A stretch of 64,000 bases of DNA from positions 10,516,552 through 10,580,551 of the forward strand of contig OY754973.1 in assembly GCA_963576475.1 (NCBI GenBank), written 5' to 3'. The notes beneath the pieces are model-generated. The model was not told the DNA's origin. It did not search any database and was given only the letters and a program-made list of their open reading frames with translations. Position numbers and translations under genes: made by a program. This DNA is from Molanna angustata. Taxonomy: Eukaryota > Arthropoda > Insecta > Trichoptera > Molannidae. Below are positions 34,101 to 44,334 of this stretch, piece by piece (the stretch's first letter is position 1; each line of letters opens with the position of its first letter).

Positions 34101-35096
34101 TTTTAGAGTGTTGTTTCAGTGTTAATCATGTTATGTAGAATTGTGTTGATAATATTGATCATGTTAATGGTTTGTTTGTTGATTTTGAGCTTTGGTAGGT
34201 GTGGTCTTGTTGTGGGGTCGCTATCTTTATATATTTCGATTGTGTGTTCTAGTGTGTTTGTGATTTGTGTTTTTGTGTCTGGGTTTTGTTCTGTTCTTCC
34301 GTTGGTCTCGTCATTGTTGTTACGGCTTATTGTTGTATTATTGTTCATATTGGTGGATTCATTAGTTATGTTTATATTTGGTTGTTCAGTGTTATTTTGC
34401 TGTGGTATTATTGATATTTCCTGTGGATTGTTGTGGTTTATTTGTGTATTTGTTATGTCTTGTGTTAATGTACTTATTCTATTTTGATTACTCATTCTGA
34501 TTGCGTCTTGTTTTATTTGATCAAGTATTGATAGTTGTATTCTTTTGTTGTTTATTATAACTCTTTTCTGGTCCGCCAGTCGCTGTTCTGTGATGTGTGA
34601 GAGTTCTGGATAAATTGTGGTGAATTGTGTATGTAGCTCCTGTCTGTATCCAATTATTTGTGTGTCTCCTTGTGTGATAGTGTAGTAGCAACGCATGAGG
34701 TTTATGTTCATGTCATCTGTCCATTTCATGCGTTGTCGTGGTTTTCCCGCTTTGGTGGTTGTCGGTTGACTTGCCGGCAAAGCACTTTCAGCAGGTCGGG
34801 TGTGTTGGGTTTCGGCTGTTGTTTCTTCGGGTGTCCCGGCATGTGTCCGCCTGTTCGACAGCATGTCATTAGCGGCTCTCATGCTGCTACGCCCAGCGCT
34901 AACTCGGGACGTGCCCTGGCGCTCCCCAGGTAGCGGTGTTTGTCCGAGGCTTGTGTTTTTTGTGTGATCCATGTATGTGTTGTGTGTTTGTACCCTTTAC
35001 CCGTTGGCAAGCTACTCGATGTAGTTGTGTAGCTCCCCGCCCCTCACGTAGTTCTAGATGTTTTTAACTGGACGTGGGTTTGGTTTTTGAGGGGCT
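31175..35096 (-). mobile_element. Dong/R4-clade LINE, near full length
   Basis: A 3.9-kb minus-strand non-LTR element bounded by TTA repeats on both sides. Its 3' end (CATAACCGAGATCAATCTACG on the minus strand, shown split as CATAACCGAG and ATCAATCTACG) is shared with the truncated copy at 35108. The 5' leader starts GCCCCTCAAAAACC at about 35096. One long ORF is described separately. Dong elements of Bombyx are known to sit in TAA repeats, which matches this site. It lies antisense within gene A intron 2. Confidence 0.8.
31283..34972 (-). pseudogene. Dong-like LINE polyprotein ORF, three in-frame stops
   Basis: A single frame of 1230 codons runs from ATG at 34972 to a stop at 31283-31285, broken by TAA at 34103-34105, TGA at 33638-33640 and TAG at 31464-31466. 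The second and third replace sense codons: tryptophan-like context WENI-stop-SEN, and CAG in the second copy. N-terminal region: a Myb-like or DNA-binding segment with MKWTDDMNINLMRCYYTIT and EQRLADQKR. Middle: reverse transcriptase with AYIDYQKAFDSVPHSW (motif A), FQGDSLSALWFCISLNPLS (motif B) and LLYMDDLKLYG (motif C). C-terminus: a zinc-knuckle-like C-R-K-C...H..GGC followed by RPDITLI and TYLIEISIPN, the PD-(D/E)xK-type endonuclease of the R2/R4 group. Inactive as it stands. Confidence 0.85.
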
Positions 35097-35107
35097 TATT
35101 ATTATTA
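35097..35107. repeat. Short TTA tract between two LINE copies
   Basis: TTATTATTATTA separates the 5' end of the long copy from the 3' end of the truncated copy. This suggests that the long copy inserted into the TAA tail of an earlier insertion. Confidence 0.6.
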
Positions 35108-35725
35108 TATGTAGATTGATCTCGGTTATGATCCGGTAATTTCCTTCACAACGGAGCGTACTCAAGTTGTGAGGCTATGTGTTTGTGTGTCTGTGTGGTT
35201 GTGTGTAGTTGTTTAAAGTGGTACCTGTAGAAATTTTCTGACTATTGTGCATGTGTTGATAATTGTAGTTTTTTGTATGTTGGTGATTACGTATGGGGGT
35301 AACTTTAGTATGTCTATATTTTTTTGGAGAGTTTTTGGTATGATGCCTGTAGACGATAATATTATTGGGACTATTGTAACTTTTTCTTGTTTCCACTGTG
35401 ATTTTATCTGTTCTGCTAAAGGTATGTATTTATCTATTTTTTCTAAATGTTTCTTTTGTAGATTTGCTGTATTTGGTATCGATATTTCTATTAGATATGT
35501 GTGTTTATGTATTTTGTCGATTAATGTAATGTCTGGTCGGTTATGTAGGTTTGTTCTGTCTGTGATTATGTCTCTATTCCAGTATAGTTTGTAGTTATCA
35601 TTTTCTGTTACAGCTGGGGGTGTGTATTGATACCACTTGGGGTGTGTTTCGATAAGTTTATGTTTGTGGGCTAGTTCCAAATATATGTGTTTGCAGATGT
35701 TATCGTGTCTTATTGTATATTCCGT
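35108..35725 (-). mobile_element. Second, 5'-truncated Dong-like LINE
   Basis: Matches 31175-31800 almost base for base and encodes the last 155 or so codons (35213-35680), with RPDITLI, YLIEISIPN and an intact read-through at the site where the long copy has a TAG stop. Truncated at its 5' end and followed by TTATTG and TTA repeats. Being the same orientation and near-identical, the two insertions are close in age. Confidence 0.8.
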
Positions 35726-35775
35726 TATTATTGTCTTATTGTCTTATTGTATTTTTCTTATGTTATTGTGTCTTA

Positions 35776-35932
35776 TTATTATTATTATTATTATTATTAA
35801 TTGTGTTTTCAGTCTGGATCTGTGAGACGATAAATATCGTAAGTCTCCAAAATGTGGCAACTTGTTATTGGGTGCGTGTTAAATTAATATTTGACATAGT
35901 ACATGTTAGTTGTCCGAGAAGCAATATTAAAT
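35776..35932 (+). mobile_element. SINE-2, body half
   Basis: After (TTA)n comes GTGTTTTCAGTCTGGATCTG, ACGATAAATATCGTAAGTC, CTTGTTATTGGGTGCGTG and GTCCGAGAAGCAATATTAA. These continue the SINE whose head is at 31020. The body matches 50858-50990 reversed. Confidence 0.65.
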
Positions 35933-36015
35933 AAATAATAATTTTCAATGTTTTCTTTTTTTCGTCAGTATTGCGTGATTTTTAAATATCTTGTTTGTTA
36001 TTTTTTATGTTTTAG

Positions 36016-36681
36016 TTGGATGTCTTAGTGGATATGATATATAACAAAATGATAAAAAATATTGAAACCGAAATTGATGAGACAATTAATGACTCTTTTC
36101 AAGTGGATGATATATACTATCGCAATAAATTCTTGAGAAATGAGCCCGATGTGATTAAAGTCGCAGTAAAGAACGGTAAATACTATTGTAAAAATGTAAA
36201 TAACCCAAATATAATGTACATGGTCGAATACGATGGATTTTCTAAAGTTGATATTGAAATGTTCAACGATCGTCAATTCTTTGATACGATGACATTCCAA
36301 TATTCAGAACCAGATTATCTGCAGTTTGGAAAATATATCATCTTGACTAATTCAACATTCGTTAAATATAAAGTCGCCCATCATTTACTGAATCAGTTAT
36401 TCTTGATCGGATTTAATAGTACATCGTCTACATCTGGTTGTCTCTATACTTCAAACATCAAAACAGCAAATTACAATGAAAACAGAGATCTCATTGTAAA
36501 TGCTGAGTACATTCCAACTTCATATGATCTGACTGATATTGCTATCGATCCATATACTGGTAATTTGTTATATTTAGATGCCGCCGATAATATTGGAATA
36601 TTTGAGAAATTACCGCACGTCGTAGACATGACAGATTTGATTGATTCAAAGATTTCATCCTTATTCGATTCAAAAAATTGA
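36016..36681 (+). CDS. Gene A, main exon of uncharacterised secreted protein
   Basis: 221 codons after a TTTTAG acceptor; the first codon is TTG (Leu), so there is no local ATG start and this exon must be spliced to 30515-30646, giving 265 residues. Order of blocks: LDVLVDMIYNKMIKN; IYYRNKFLR; KVAVKNGKYYCKN; IEMFNDRQFFDTMTFQYS; PDYLQFGKYI; NSTFVKYKVAHHLLNQLFLIGF; TANYNENRDLIVNAEYIPTSY; DLTDIAIDPYTGNLLYLDA; IFEKLP. The DIAIDPYTGNLLY block looks like a beta-propeller strand pair (compare YWTD/NHL-type D-P-x-x-G-x-L-Y). NST is a potential N-glycosylation site. Poly(A) signals AATAAA are at 36699 and 36719. Function unknown; an extracellular ligand-binding role is only a guess. A 202-bp tract is identical to gene B. 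Confidence 0.8.
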   Translation: MDVLVDMIYNKMIKNIETEIDETINDSFQVDDIYYRNKFLRNEPDVIKVAVKNGKYYCKNVNNPNIMYMVEYDGFSKVDIEMFNDRQFFDTMTFQYSEPDYLQFGKYIILTNSTFVKYKVAHHLLNQLFLIGFNSTSSTSGCLYTSNIKTANYNENRDLIVNAEYIPTSYDLTDIAIDPYTGNLLYLDAADNIGIFEKLPHVVDMTDLIDSKISSLFDSKN

Positions 36682-36698
36682 TAACACACATTATACAA

Positions 36699-36724
36699 AA
36701 TAAAAATATGACATTTCAAATAAA
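36699..36724 (+). terminator. Gene A poly(A) signals
   Basis: AATAAA at 36699-36704 and again at 36719-36724, 18 and 38 bases after the stop codon. Confidence 0.5.
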
Positions 36725-36949
36725 AATATTCAAAAGAAGGAAACTTTTTATTGCGTTATCCTATTCCTTCACTTACTAACTACGGTAACGTAATTCTTTC
36801 TAATTATAAACTAACTCAGACCACCAAAAATAAATTAATAAACAATTAATTCAGATAACACATATTGATATATGCAAGTGAGAGGGACCTGGACACGGCT
36901 GAAAGGCAGTCGCTAAAAAACCAAAATAAATGCAATTGACATGAAATTG

Positions 36950-37200
36950 CTTACAAGAATTCGTAATAGGACGACAAATGACAGGGTAAGAAATGAGAAC
37001 ACAAGGAAATAATTTAAGACGAATAATGATGTCATTAATAGAATGACAGCGATCTTGAAATGGTTTGCCAACATAGGAAAAATGAATGACGGAAGCCTAA
37101 TGAAAAAAAAAACAAGAGGGCAGGAGTCGTCCGAGAAAAGAATACCACGACCATATGAAGGGTTTTCTGAACGAAGGAAATATAAGATGCTTGAACAATA
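36950..37200 (+). mobile_element. Highly decayed LINE C-terminal scrap
   Basis: Frames give LLTRIRNRTTNDRVRNENTRK and, after a stop, NDVINRMTAILKWFANIGKM, resembling the R-N-x-T-x-x-D-x-V and L-K-W-x-x-x-I motifs near LINE ORF2 ends. Weak. Confidence 0.3.
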
Positions 37201-37282
37201 AACGATCATGTATGAAAAAATCTGCTAAAGGGAGATATGTTTTTTAATAATATATCTTTTTCTGTATCTAGTGATTGCCTTT

Positions 37283-37942
37283 TGTAGTATGTAGAGCTTG
37301 CCAAAGTGCCAGAGTGGTCACTCGGTTAGAAGCGATTGCATACCAGCGTGAGCTGATATGCAAAGCCTGTAATTGAGGTGGTAAGGTCGGTCAGTTGGAC
37401 GTGTAGGTATTACCTGTTTGTCCGCCTTCAGCTACATACAACCCAAATGATATCTCAACCGCTTGGTTCGAACCTGGTGGCGGTCTGTTCGGATAGTCCC
37501 GACAGCTGAGCCACAGATTGATCGACCAAGCAATTGCGATACCGTATACAATAGATTAAATATTATTATCAAATATTACTCAGGTAGGAATGGTTGACAG
37601 ATTGAAAGATATAACAGGAAATTTAACTTACTCTTTTATTTATCAAGATGATGATTACAATTGTTGTTTACTATTATTACTTGGTACAGAAATGTCGAGT
37701 TATTATTTAATGAATATAAATGTAAATTTGAAGCGCGGACAATTTGAACGACGACGAGCGGTCGGGCAGCGTGATGCCTAGCTTCGAGATCTGGATGAGC
37801 GGAATGATGTGGGCGCGCTGTGCTTCCCCTTAAATAGGAGACGGGCTGTGAATACGGCGCAGGGCAAGATGGCGCCTGCCGAAGTACTCAGCGCAGCGAA
37901 GCACTGCGCGGCGCAATTGGCGCAATTGGCGCAATCGCCACA
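37283..37942 (-). repeat. LTR (3' LTR in sense orientation)
   Basis: Starts TGTAGTATGTAGAGC and ends GCGCAATCGCCACA. Differs from the partner by very few bases (for example A/G at position 4 and TTGGTAC/TTAGTAC), implying a recent insertion. Confidence 0.75.
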
Positions 37943-38353
37943 GACCCCGCTGGCAGTCGCTTAGACGAAACACGACCCCTCCTCGAAGTTCAAAGTCCTT
38001 ACATTGCGTTCTGTGAAAGATAAAAAAATTTTTTAAAGCATTTGATTTGTTATGTTATTTTGTATAGGGTTTTCTTTTGAACCGCTATGTACATGTTATG
38101 TAATGAATTTCTATATGAAAAGTAGTCTTTTCTAATACACAGTAATGTAATTATTTAAATACAACTTAATCTATACATATATAAAGTTAATCATATTATA
38201 AGTATAAATTTGTTTTTGTACAAAGTATGAAGTTACTTATCTTTTAAAAATATCTGCTGCTGGTATGATTTGCTGCTCTTGTGATGGCGTGTGGTTGCTC
38301 TGCTATTGAGGTGAATGGAGGAGTGTCGTCCTGCGTGTGCTGGCTGGACATCC

Positions 38354-39440
38354 TTATGTGTTCCTCAGTGTGTAGCTCGTTGGGTGTTGTTGATTGCGAC
38401 TTCGTAGTGTACCATTAATTGTGAATGGTCCCCAGTTTTCTGTTATGAAGTGTAGAAGTTCTATTTTTTGTTCAGGATGAAGTAGATGTGTTATGTATGT
38501 AGAAAATTGATGCAGTTGTATGCGTGGATGCTTCGACTTTGTCGGGAATATCTTCCTGAAGTAGGTATTTATCCAGCTAGGCGAAATGGTTTGCAGTGTG
38601 CTCAGCGTGTGTATGCTTGTATATAAATATTCGACAGCTGCCTCGTGTGCCGGCAAGGGCGAAGCACGAGGGTGTCTTGTGGTTTTCGGCATGTCGTCAG
38701 GAGACAGCTTTGGATGTAGAGTATCCAGTGTAGCCTGTAGGGTTTTGCGGTGCGCCATGTTGACGGCTTTGAAGTGCATGGGACTTCAGTGTAACCTGTA
38801 GGTATTTGCGGTGCGCCATGTTGACGGCTTTGAAGTGCATGGGACTTCAGTGTAACCTGTAGGTATTTGCGGTGCGCCATGTTGACGGCTTTGAAGTGCA
38901 TGGGACTTCAGTGTAACCTGGGTACATTTCGTGAAACCGGAGAAGGATTGATGTGAACTCCTCAGGGCGGTGACACGTAAATGTTGAGCAGCTTCGTTTC
39001 TTCATGCGTAGCAAGGAGGTTGACATTAGCTCTTTGCGTGCAGGCCATGAAGGAAGAGACGTTGTATGTCCAACAAAATCGTTCCTCGTCAGAGCAATGA
39101 TGGCGATGACTTGGGGAAGACTTTGCGTGCTCTTGTAGTAAGTGTATGTGTGATGCTGGCACGGAGATGTTCTCAAAAGGCAAACGTTGCTGGTTCTTCA
39201 GCGGTGTTGAGCAGTGAGTATTGGCGGTACCAATGATGATCCTCAGCGATGCTCCGGTTGAATGCTGGTATGATGTGAAGATGCAGTGGTTCCTCCATAA
39301 TTAATTTCTTCCCGGTAGTGATGCGGTAGAATGCGAGGGCAGCTAGTTTCTGTATGAAGTCGTCCAGATGATGATGATGATGTGATTCATCATAAATATT
39401 TTTTTCTTCTATGTAGTTCCTCTAGGTAGTGATGAAGCTG
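38354..39440 (-). pseudogene. Decayed protein-coding region of the LTR element
   Basis: On the minus strand an open stretch begins around 39420 (HHLDDFIQKLAALAFYRITT, then EEPLHLHIIPAFN), stops near 39175, continues in another frame (39183-38962) and, after the 61-bp tandem repeats, in a 141-codon frame (38779-38354) with LHPEQKIELLHFITENWGPF. I recognise no Gag, protease, RT, integrase or envelope motif. It could be a diverged Gag or Env-like product or a captured gene. The 61-bp unit, not a multiple of three, changes frame with each copy. Confidence 0.35.
38727..38925. repeat. 61-bp tandem repeat in LTR element
   Basis: About three and a quarter units containing GGCTTTGAAGTGCATGGGAC and TGCGGTGCGCCATGTTGAC. 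Units are nearly identical; the first is diverged. Confidence 0.8.
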
Positions 39441-39449
39441 TTGATGCTC

Positions 39450-41740
39450 AATTTTAAATTTTAAAATTATACAATAAAATTATACAATAGAATTATACAA
39501 TGTAAATGTTTGTACTTGCGATGATTGATAGGTATAAAATGTTTTTTATAATTTGCAAGTTCCATTTGATTATACGTATTTATAAGTATTATAAGTTCCA
39601 TTTGATTTGATTTATAAGTATGTTTTTACTCGTTGCTGAAGTATTATACTATAATGCCATATAAGGTTATTTGTTTGTTTCGTATTGTATTGTACAATGT
39701 TTTTTTTTTTAAATTTAAAATACGACTATGTTTATAATATTTATTATTATGTATGCCATGTTTCAATGTTTTTATAATTTTAATGTTTTATAATACTTTT
39801 TGTAGTATTACATAGTTAATATAATATAGTTTAGTTTATAGTACCAGTTTGTAGCTGTATTATATAGTTAATATATAATAAGGTTTTAATGTTTGATTAT
39901 GGTTAGGTATTTTTACTACCGTATATTATAGTTTCAATGTTTCTATATTCTGGAACGTATTCGCTATCGTATCGTATTATTTTTATTGTTCGATCATGGT
40001 TTTATAGTTGTAGTGTTTTTTTATAAAAAATAAAGTAAAATATTTTTTTATATAAAAAATATTTTGTATTTAGCTAATTGTAGCTGTTCAACATTAGCTA
40101 TTTGTAGCTGTTCAATGTATCACCGCTTTTTATTTTTATTTATTTTCGATTGTATTTATAAACAATGTTTATTTGTAGTTAGTAATTGTTTAAATTTGCT
40201 TTCTATATTATAGTAATAGTTTTAAACTTCCGTATCGTATGCTTGTTGGAGTTTATTTTTTAGAATAATATTTTAATATTATAGTTTTAGAAGCATTAGT
40301 TTAGTTTATTTTCAAACAATTATTTCGAAAAAATATTTTAAAAATATTTTATAATGTTCGTTTGCGTACGTAGTTTATTTTATTTAATTGTAATTGTATA
40401 CAATTGTTTTATTCCTATAATTATGTTTAGAAACGATGTATCTAATTTATTTAAATGTTTAATTTATTTGATTATTTGTTTTGCGTTGTTAACTTATTTA
40501 TTAAAGCGAGCTATAATATTATTTTTACGTACTCTGTTTAAATAATATTAAGTGTGGTAGTATTTTGAATTATTGGAACGCGATGTTATTGTGACGGTTA
40601 ATGTTTTCGGTTAAGGGTTTCAACCGAGTTCATCGGCCCCTAAGTTTTAAACTTTCTCTTTCTTTATCGCGGTTATAACAGGGTTACTTGGGTTCATTCG
40701 GCCAGTCTTTTGTTTGAAGTTCGTTTACCTCCTTTTTTATTACCGATGGACACGGTGTAACATTCTTAAACATATATTTGGTTTACTGAATTTTTACATA
40801 AAAATATGCGTTTTACGAATATAATAATTATTTAACTATATGTTTCTAATTTTAAGTTTTTATGATATTAATTCTTATTTGGGAATGTAATATGTATTTT
40901 TTATTGATAATTTTTTAATTTTTACGTATTACGATATTTAGCAAAAATAAATATTTTATGAATTTCTATGAAATTTATTTTTAATTTTTATTTTTTGTGT
41001 TTAATCAATTATGAACGAGATAAAATATTTATAATGACTTTAGGCTTTTTTAATGACTAGGTTTTTTAATAATATTATAATTTTTATACCTCTATTCGGA
41101 GTTTTGGTTCTCTGGCTTTTTGCTTTTTATTTTTATACCTTCGTCCTTTGTATGTATTTATTTATTTTCTGGTACTTTTGGTTTTTTTTTAGGCATCTTC
41201 TTTTTTAATTGTTCCGTCTGGATTATTTTTGCGTCTCGTCAGTCATGAAAAAAAAAAATATATAAAGTACATATTAGTTATATATTAAACAATTGTAAGT
41301 TTGTTAATTTTGGTGGAATTTGCGTCTGAGCGTTTTTGAACGTTTTTGAACGTTTTTGAGCGTTTTTGAGCGTTTTTGAGCGTTTTTTGAGCGGGTACAC
41401 TTGCAATTAATTTTTGACAAATTATAAGACAAATGTATTTAATATATTAGCTTGTAATATATGTGTTACCTGCTCGAGTGATTCCGTTCATCCAGACCTC
41501 GCTGTTCAAGTATTAATTCCTGTTAAATCCTTTGTTTCTGTCGTGCAGTAAAATGTTACGCAGTATATTAATGAACACGTATTATTGTTCTGTTTAATAA
41601 AACTACTGATTTTACGTTAAGAAGGCACAATAGGTTGTGATAGGCTCACCAGATTTTTTACTACAGTATAACAATTGAAATTATGAGCACAAAATAAAAG
41701 TACCTGAGTTTTTTAAACGATTTCGGAATTTTACCAGTTT
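39450..41740 (-). other. AT-rich interior of LTR element
   Basis: No supported ORF; short hydrophobic frames such as 40354-40545 are composition artefacts. Near 41330-41395 there is an 11-bp array (GAGCGTTTTT/GAACGTTTTT units). Confidence 0.45.
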
Positions 41741-41755
41741 CTGAAGGTATGTGTG

Positions 41756-41880
41756 TGTTCAGAGACACGTTCGGATCACCAGTTTTGGACTGGTGGGTGT
41801 TCAGAGACACGATCGAGAGTCACCAGTTTTGGGACTGTTTAGAAGGTATGTTCAGACACGTTCGGGTCACCAGTTTTGGG
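41756..41880 (-). repeat. Triplicated leader motif of LTR element
   Basis: GTTCAGAGACACG followed by a variable link and TCACCAGTTTTGG occurs three times on the plus strand. On the sense (minus) strand this is CCAAAACTGGTGA, C-rich link, CGTGTCTCTGAAC. It may include the primer-binding region, but the primer tRNA was not identified. Confidence 0.5.
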
Positions 41881-41892
41881 GGTAGGAAGTAT

Positions 41893-42552
41893 TGTGGTAT
41901 GTAGAGCTTGCCAAAGTGCCAGAGTGGTCACTCGGTTAGAAGCGATTGCATACCAGCGTGAGCTGATATGCAAAGCCTGTAATTGAGGTGGTAAGGTCGG
42001 TCAGTTGGACGTGTAGGTATTACCTGTTTGTCCGCCTTCAGCTACATACAACCCAAATGATATCTCAACCGCTTGGTTCGAACCTGGTGGCGGTCTGTTC
42101 GGATAGTCCCGACAGCTGAGCCACAGATTGATCGACCAAGCAATTGCGATACCGTATACAATAGATTAAATATTATTATCAAATATTACTCAGGTAGGAA
42201 TGGTTGACAGATTGAAAGATATAACAGGAAATTTAACTTACTCTTTTATTTATCAAGATGATGATTACAATTGTTGTTTACTATTATTACTTAGTACAGA
42301 AATGTCGAGTTATTATTTAATGAATATAAATGTAAATTTGAAGCGCGGACAATTTGAACGACGACGAGCGGTCGGGCAGCGTGATGCCTAGCTTCGAGAT
42401 CTGGATGAGCGGAATGATGTGGGCGCGCTGTGCTTCCCCTTAAATAGGAGACGGGCTGTGAATACGGCGCAGGGCAAGATGGCGCCTGCCGAAGTACTCA
42501 GCGCAGCGAAGCACTGCGCGGCGCAATTGGCGCAATTGGCGCAATCGCCACA
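41893..42552 (-). repeat. LTR (5' LTR in sense orientation)
   Basis: The same 660 bp as 37283-37942, offset by exactly 4610. Ends CGCCACA at 42552, followed by GTATATTTTG and, within 50 bases, by the remnant of pseudogene P2. Confidence 0.75.
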
Positions 42553-42599
42553 GTATATTTTGAATATGTGATTTTTTTTTTGTTAAAATTAACCGAACT

Positions 42600-43205
42600 A
42601 TTCCAATATTCACAACCAGATTATCTGTAATTTGGAAAATATATCAACTAATTCAACATTCGTCAAATATAGAGTCGCCCATCATTTATTGAATCACACT
42701 GAAAAAAATCGTTTGTTTATAGTAACAAAATTTCATGTTAACATTAACTGAACTTTAGTGACTACAAAATATTTGGTTATGTGAAACTAAATGTTTTGTG
42801 CACATAGACAAACAGTACAGTCATAAATTAATACACTTTTACTACTGATAACAAATGTTTGGCTAAAACGCAGGTAGCCAGTTCGGTTGTCATAATATTT
42901 TGTTCAGTGCAGTTATACTTAATTTTATTCGATAGTACATCGTCTACATCGGGACATCTCTTTACCTCAAACATCAAAACAGTAAATTACAATGAAAACC
43001 ATTGATTTATATGTACGTACGTAGTACATATAATTCAATTATAAAAACAGTGATCTCACTGTAAATGCTGAGTATATTCCAACTTTATATAATCTTACTG
43101 ATATTGAAAGCGATCCTTATAATGGAAATTTTTTTATATTCAGATGCCGCCAGATATATTCAAATATTTGAAAAATTACCACACGTCAAAGATATTATGA
43201 TATAA
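42600..43205 (+). pseudogene. P2: truncated, twice-interrupted copy of the family
   Basis: Begins inside the main exon (TATTCACAACCAGATTATCTG) and immediately hits a TAA where the functional genes have a glutamine or arginine codon. A MITE (42697-42909) splits the VAHHLLN/QLFLIGF junction. A second insertion of about 45 bp, centred on a TTATATGTAC..GTACATATAA palindrome, sits near 42998-43045. The DIAIDPYTGNLLY block survives as a degraded frame (43095-43150), and the end is like gene B. The 5' half and the signal-peptide exon are missing; the LTR element abuts where they should be. Confidence 0.75.
42697..42909. mobile_element. CACTG-end MITE inside P2
   Basis: Ends CACTGAAAAAAAT and ATATTTTGTTCAGTG are imperfect inverted repeats. 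Flanking CA on both sides, single in the intact genes, suggests a short target duplication. Related to 16455-16584. Confidence 0.6.
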
Positions 43206-43570
43206 AAACTTCTGGCGCAGTTCAGTGGTGAACACCGTCACCTCATTTATAACTGTTACTTTCATTGTTTAAAAATAAACCAATTTCTCAATAGATGGCG
43301 TTACAAAAAAAAAGTTTCTACGTTACTTCATAGATGGCAATAGTAATAAGGTACAATTTTCAGGTGATCTGTAACTCATTATTCAAATATATAGAAAATT
43401 CAAAAATCAATAAGAAGACATAATTGGTGAACCTTTCGCAAGCGTATAACCACGTAAACCAGTCGACGACAATTTGTAAGCCCTGTATGTGTCTTGAGTT
43501 TCTGGTTCTTCTTTAATATTCCAACTTTGTCTCTATTGATATGTTAAAAAGTTTGTCAAAAAAATGTAGG
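43203..43570 (-). repeat. X-family repeat next to P2
   Basis: TTCTGGCGCAGTTCAGTGG, AATAGATGGCGTTAC, ACGTAAACCAGTCGACG and TTTGTCTCTATTGATATG in the family order, directly following the last recognisable codons of P2. Confidence 0.55.
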
Positions 43571-43857
43571 TATATAAAATATATAAATAAAAAAACTGTT
43601 CATTTATTTTATAAATCAAGTAAGTATCGGAAGGATCTGATTGCATTATACTTGGAGAGAGCATGTATAAAAAATATAATAAATAGTGTTTATTAACTTT
43701 GTCTTGTTAGTAGCTATGACTGAAGAACCGGCTTAGAATAGTAGGTACTTCCACTCTTTTCTATTATTATCATCGTTTTCTGGTGTCCCATAAAAGTAAA
43801 GTAATTGTAAATTACAAATACTCTAAGGTAGAAGCGTTTGCATTGTGGAAATTCATT

Positions 43858-44125
43858 TAAAAATAATAACATGTCTTTGTATATTTCTACACTGTTCTTT
43901 TTGTTCACAACTAGTTTCGAGAACTATCGTGGTCTTCTTCAAGTGAAAACGCCTCTACCTCAGAATATTTGTCTTATGCTAGTACGGCAATAAAGACGGA
44001 AAAAATCGCATTAAATACAGACTCTAAGTACTCACCTGAAGAAGAGAGCGGTAGATCTCGAAACTAGTTGTGAATAACAAGAATAGAGTGGAAATAAACA
44101 AAGATATGTTATTATTTTTTTTACG
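43858..44125. mobile_element. Foldback MITE
   Basis: Arms: AAATAATAACATGTCTTTGT against ACAAAGATATGTTATTATTT, and CACAACTAGTTTCGAGA against TCTCGAAACTAGTTGTG. The centre (about 43940-44040) has no coding frame. Confidence 0.6.
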
Positions 44126-44334
44126 CAAGTTTATATCTGAAAGCTGTTTTTTTAGGTAAGACGAGAGTGTAATGCTTCCTTTTATAAGGTAATGCACACC
44201 TGTCGCTAGTTACCTCATACTGTGGGATATGTCGTGATGGAATGAAATAATTATTGGGTTTTCAACGGAGAATTCTTGGTGAAACTCCATTGTGAAATAG
44301 AAATAGGAAGGTTTGTCTCGATATCACTTATATT

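Larger units (their letters stand above)
37283..42552 (-). mobile_element. LTR retrotransposon without visible pol
   Basis: Two 660-bp direct repeats (37283-37942 and 41893-42552), both TG...CA bounded, enclose 3.95 kb. The minus strand is inferred to be the sense strand: the LTR has CTATTTAAGG (TATA-like, plus coordinates 37829-37838) and AATAAA (plus 37635-37640) in that order. Next to the upstream LTR the minus strand has three repeats of CCAAAACTGGTGACCCGAAC or close variants, a leader motif resembling those of insect LTR elements. Before the downstream LTR is GCGGGGTC, a possible polypurine tract. No integrase or reverse transcriptase was recognised. No clear target duplication. Confidence 0.65.

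Noticed and set aside
34119..34933. Plus-strand open frames opposite the Dong-like ORF
   Set aside because: Shadows of the minus-strand LINE coding sequence; rich in L, V, C and F with no motif.
37590..37781. 62-63-codon frame, repeated at 42200
   Set aside because: Lies inside both LTRs on the antisense strand; a duplicate by LTR identity only.
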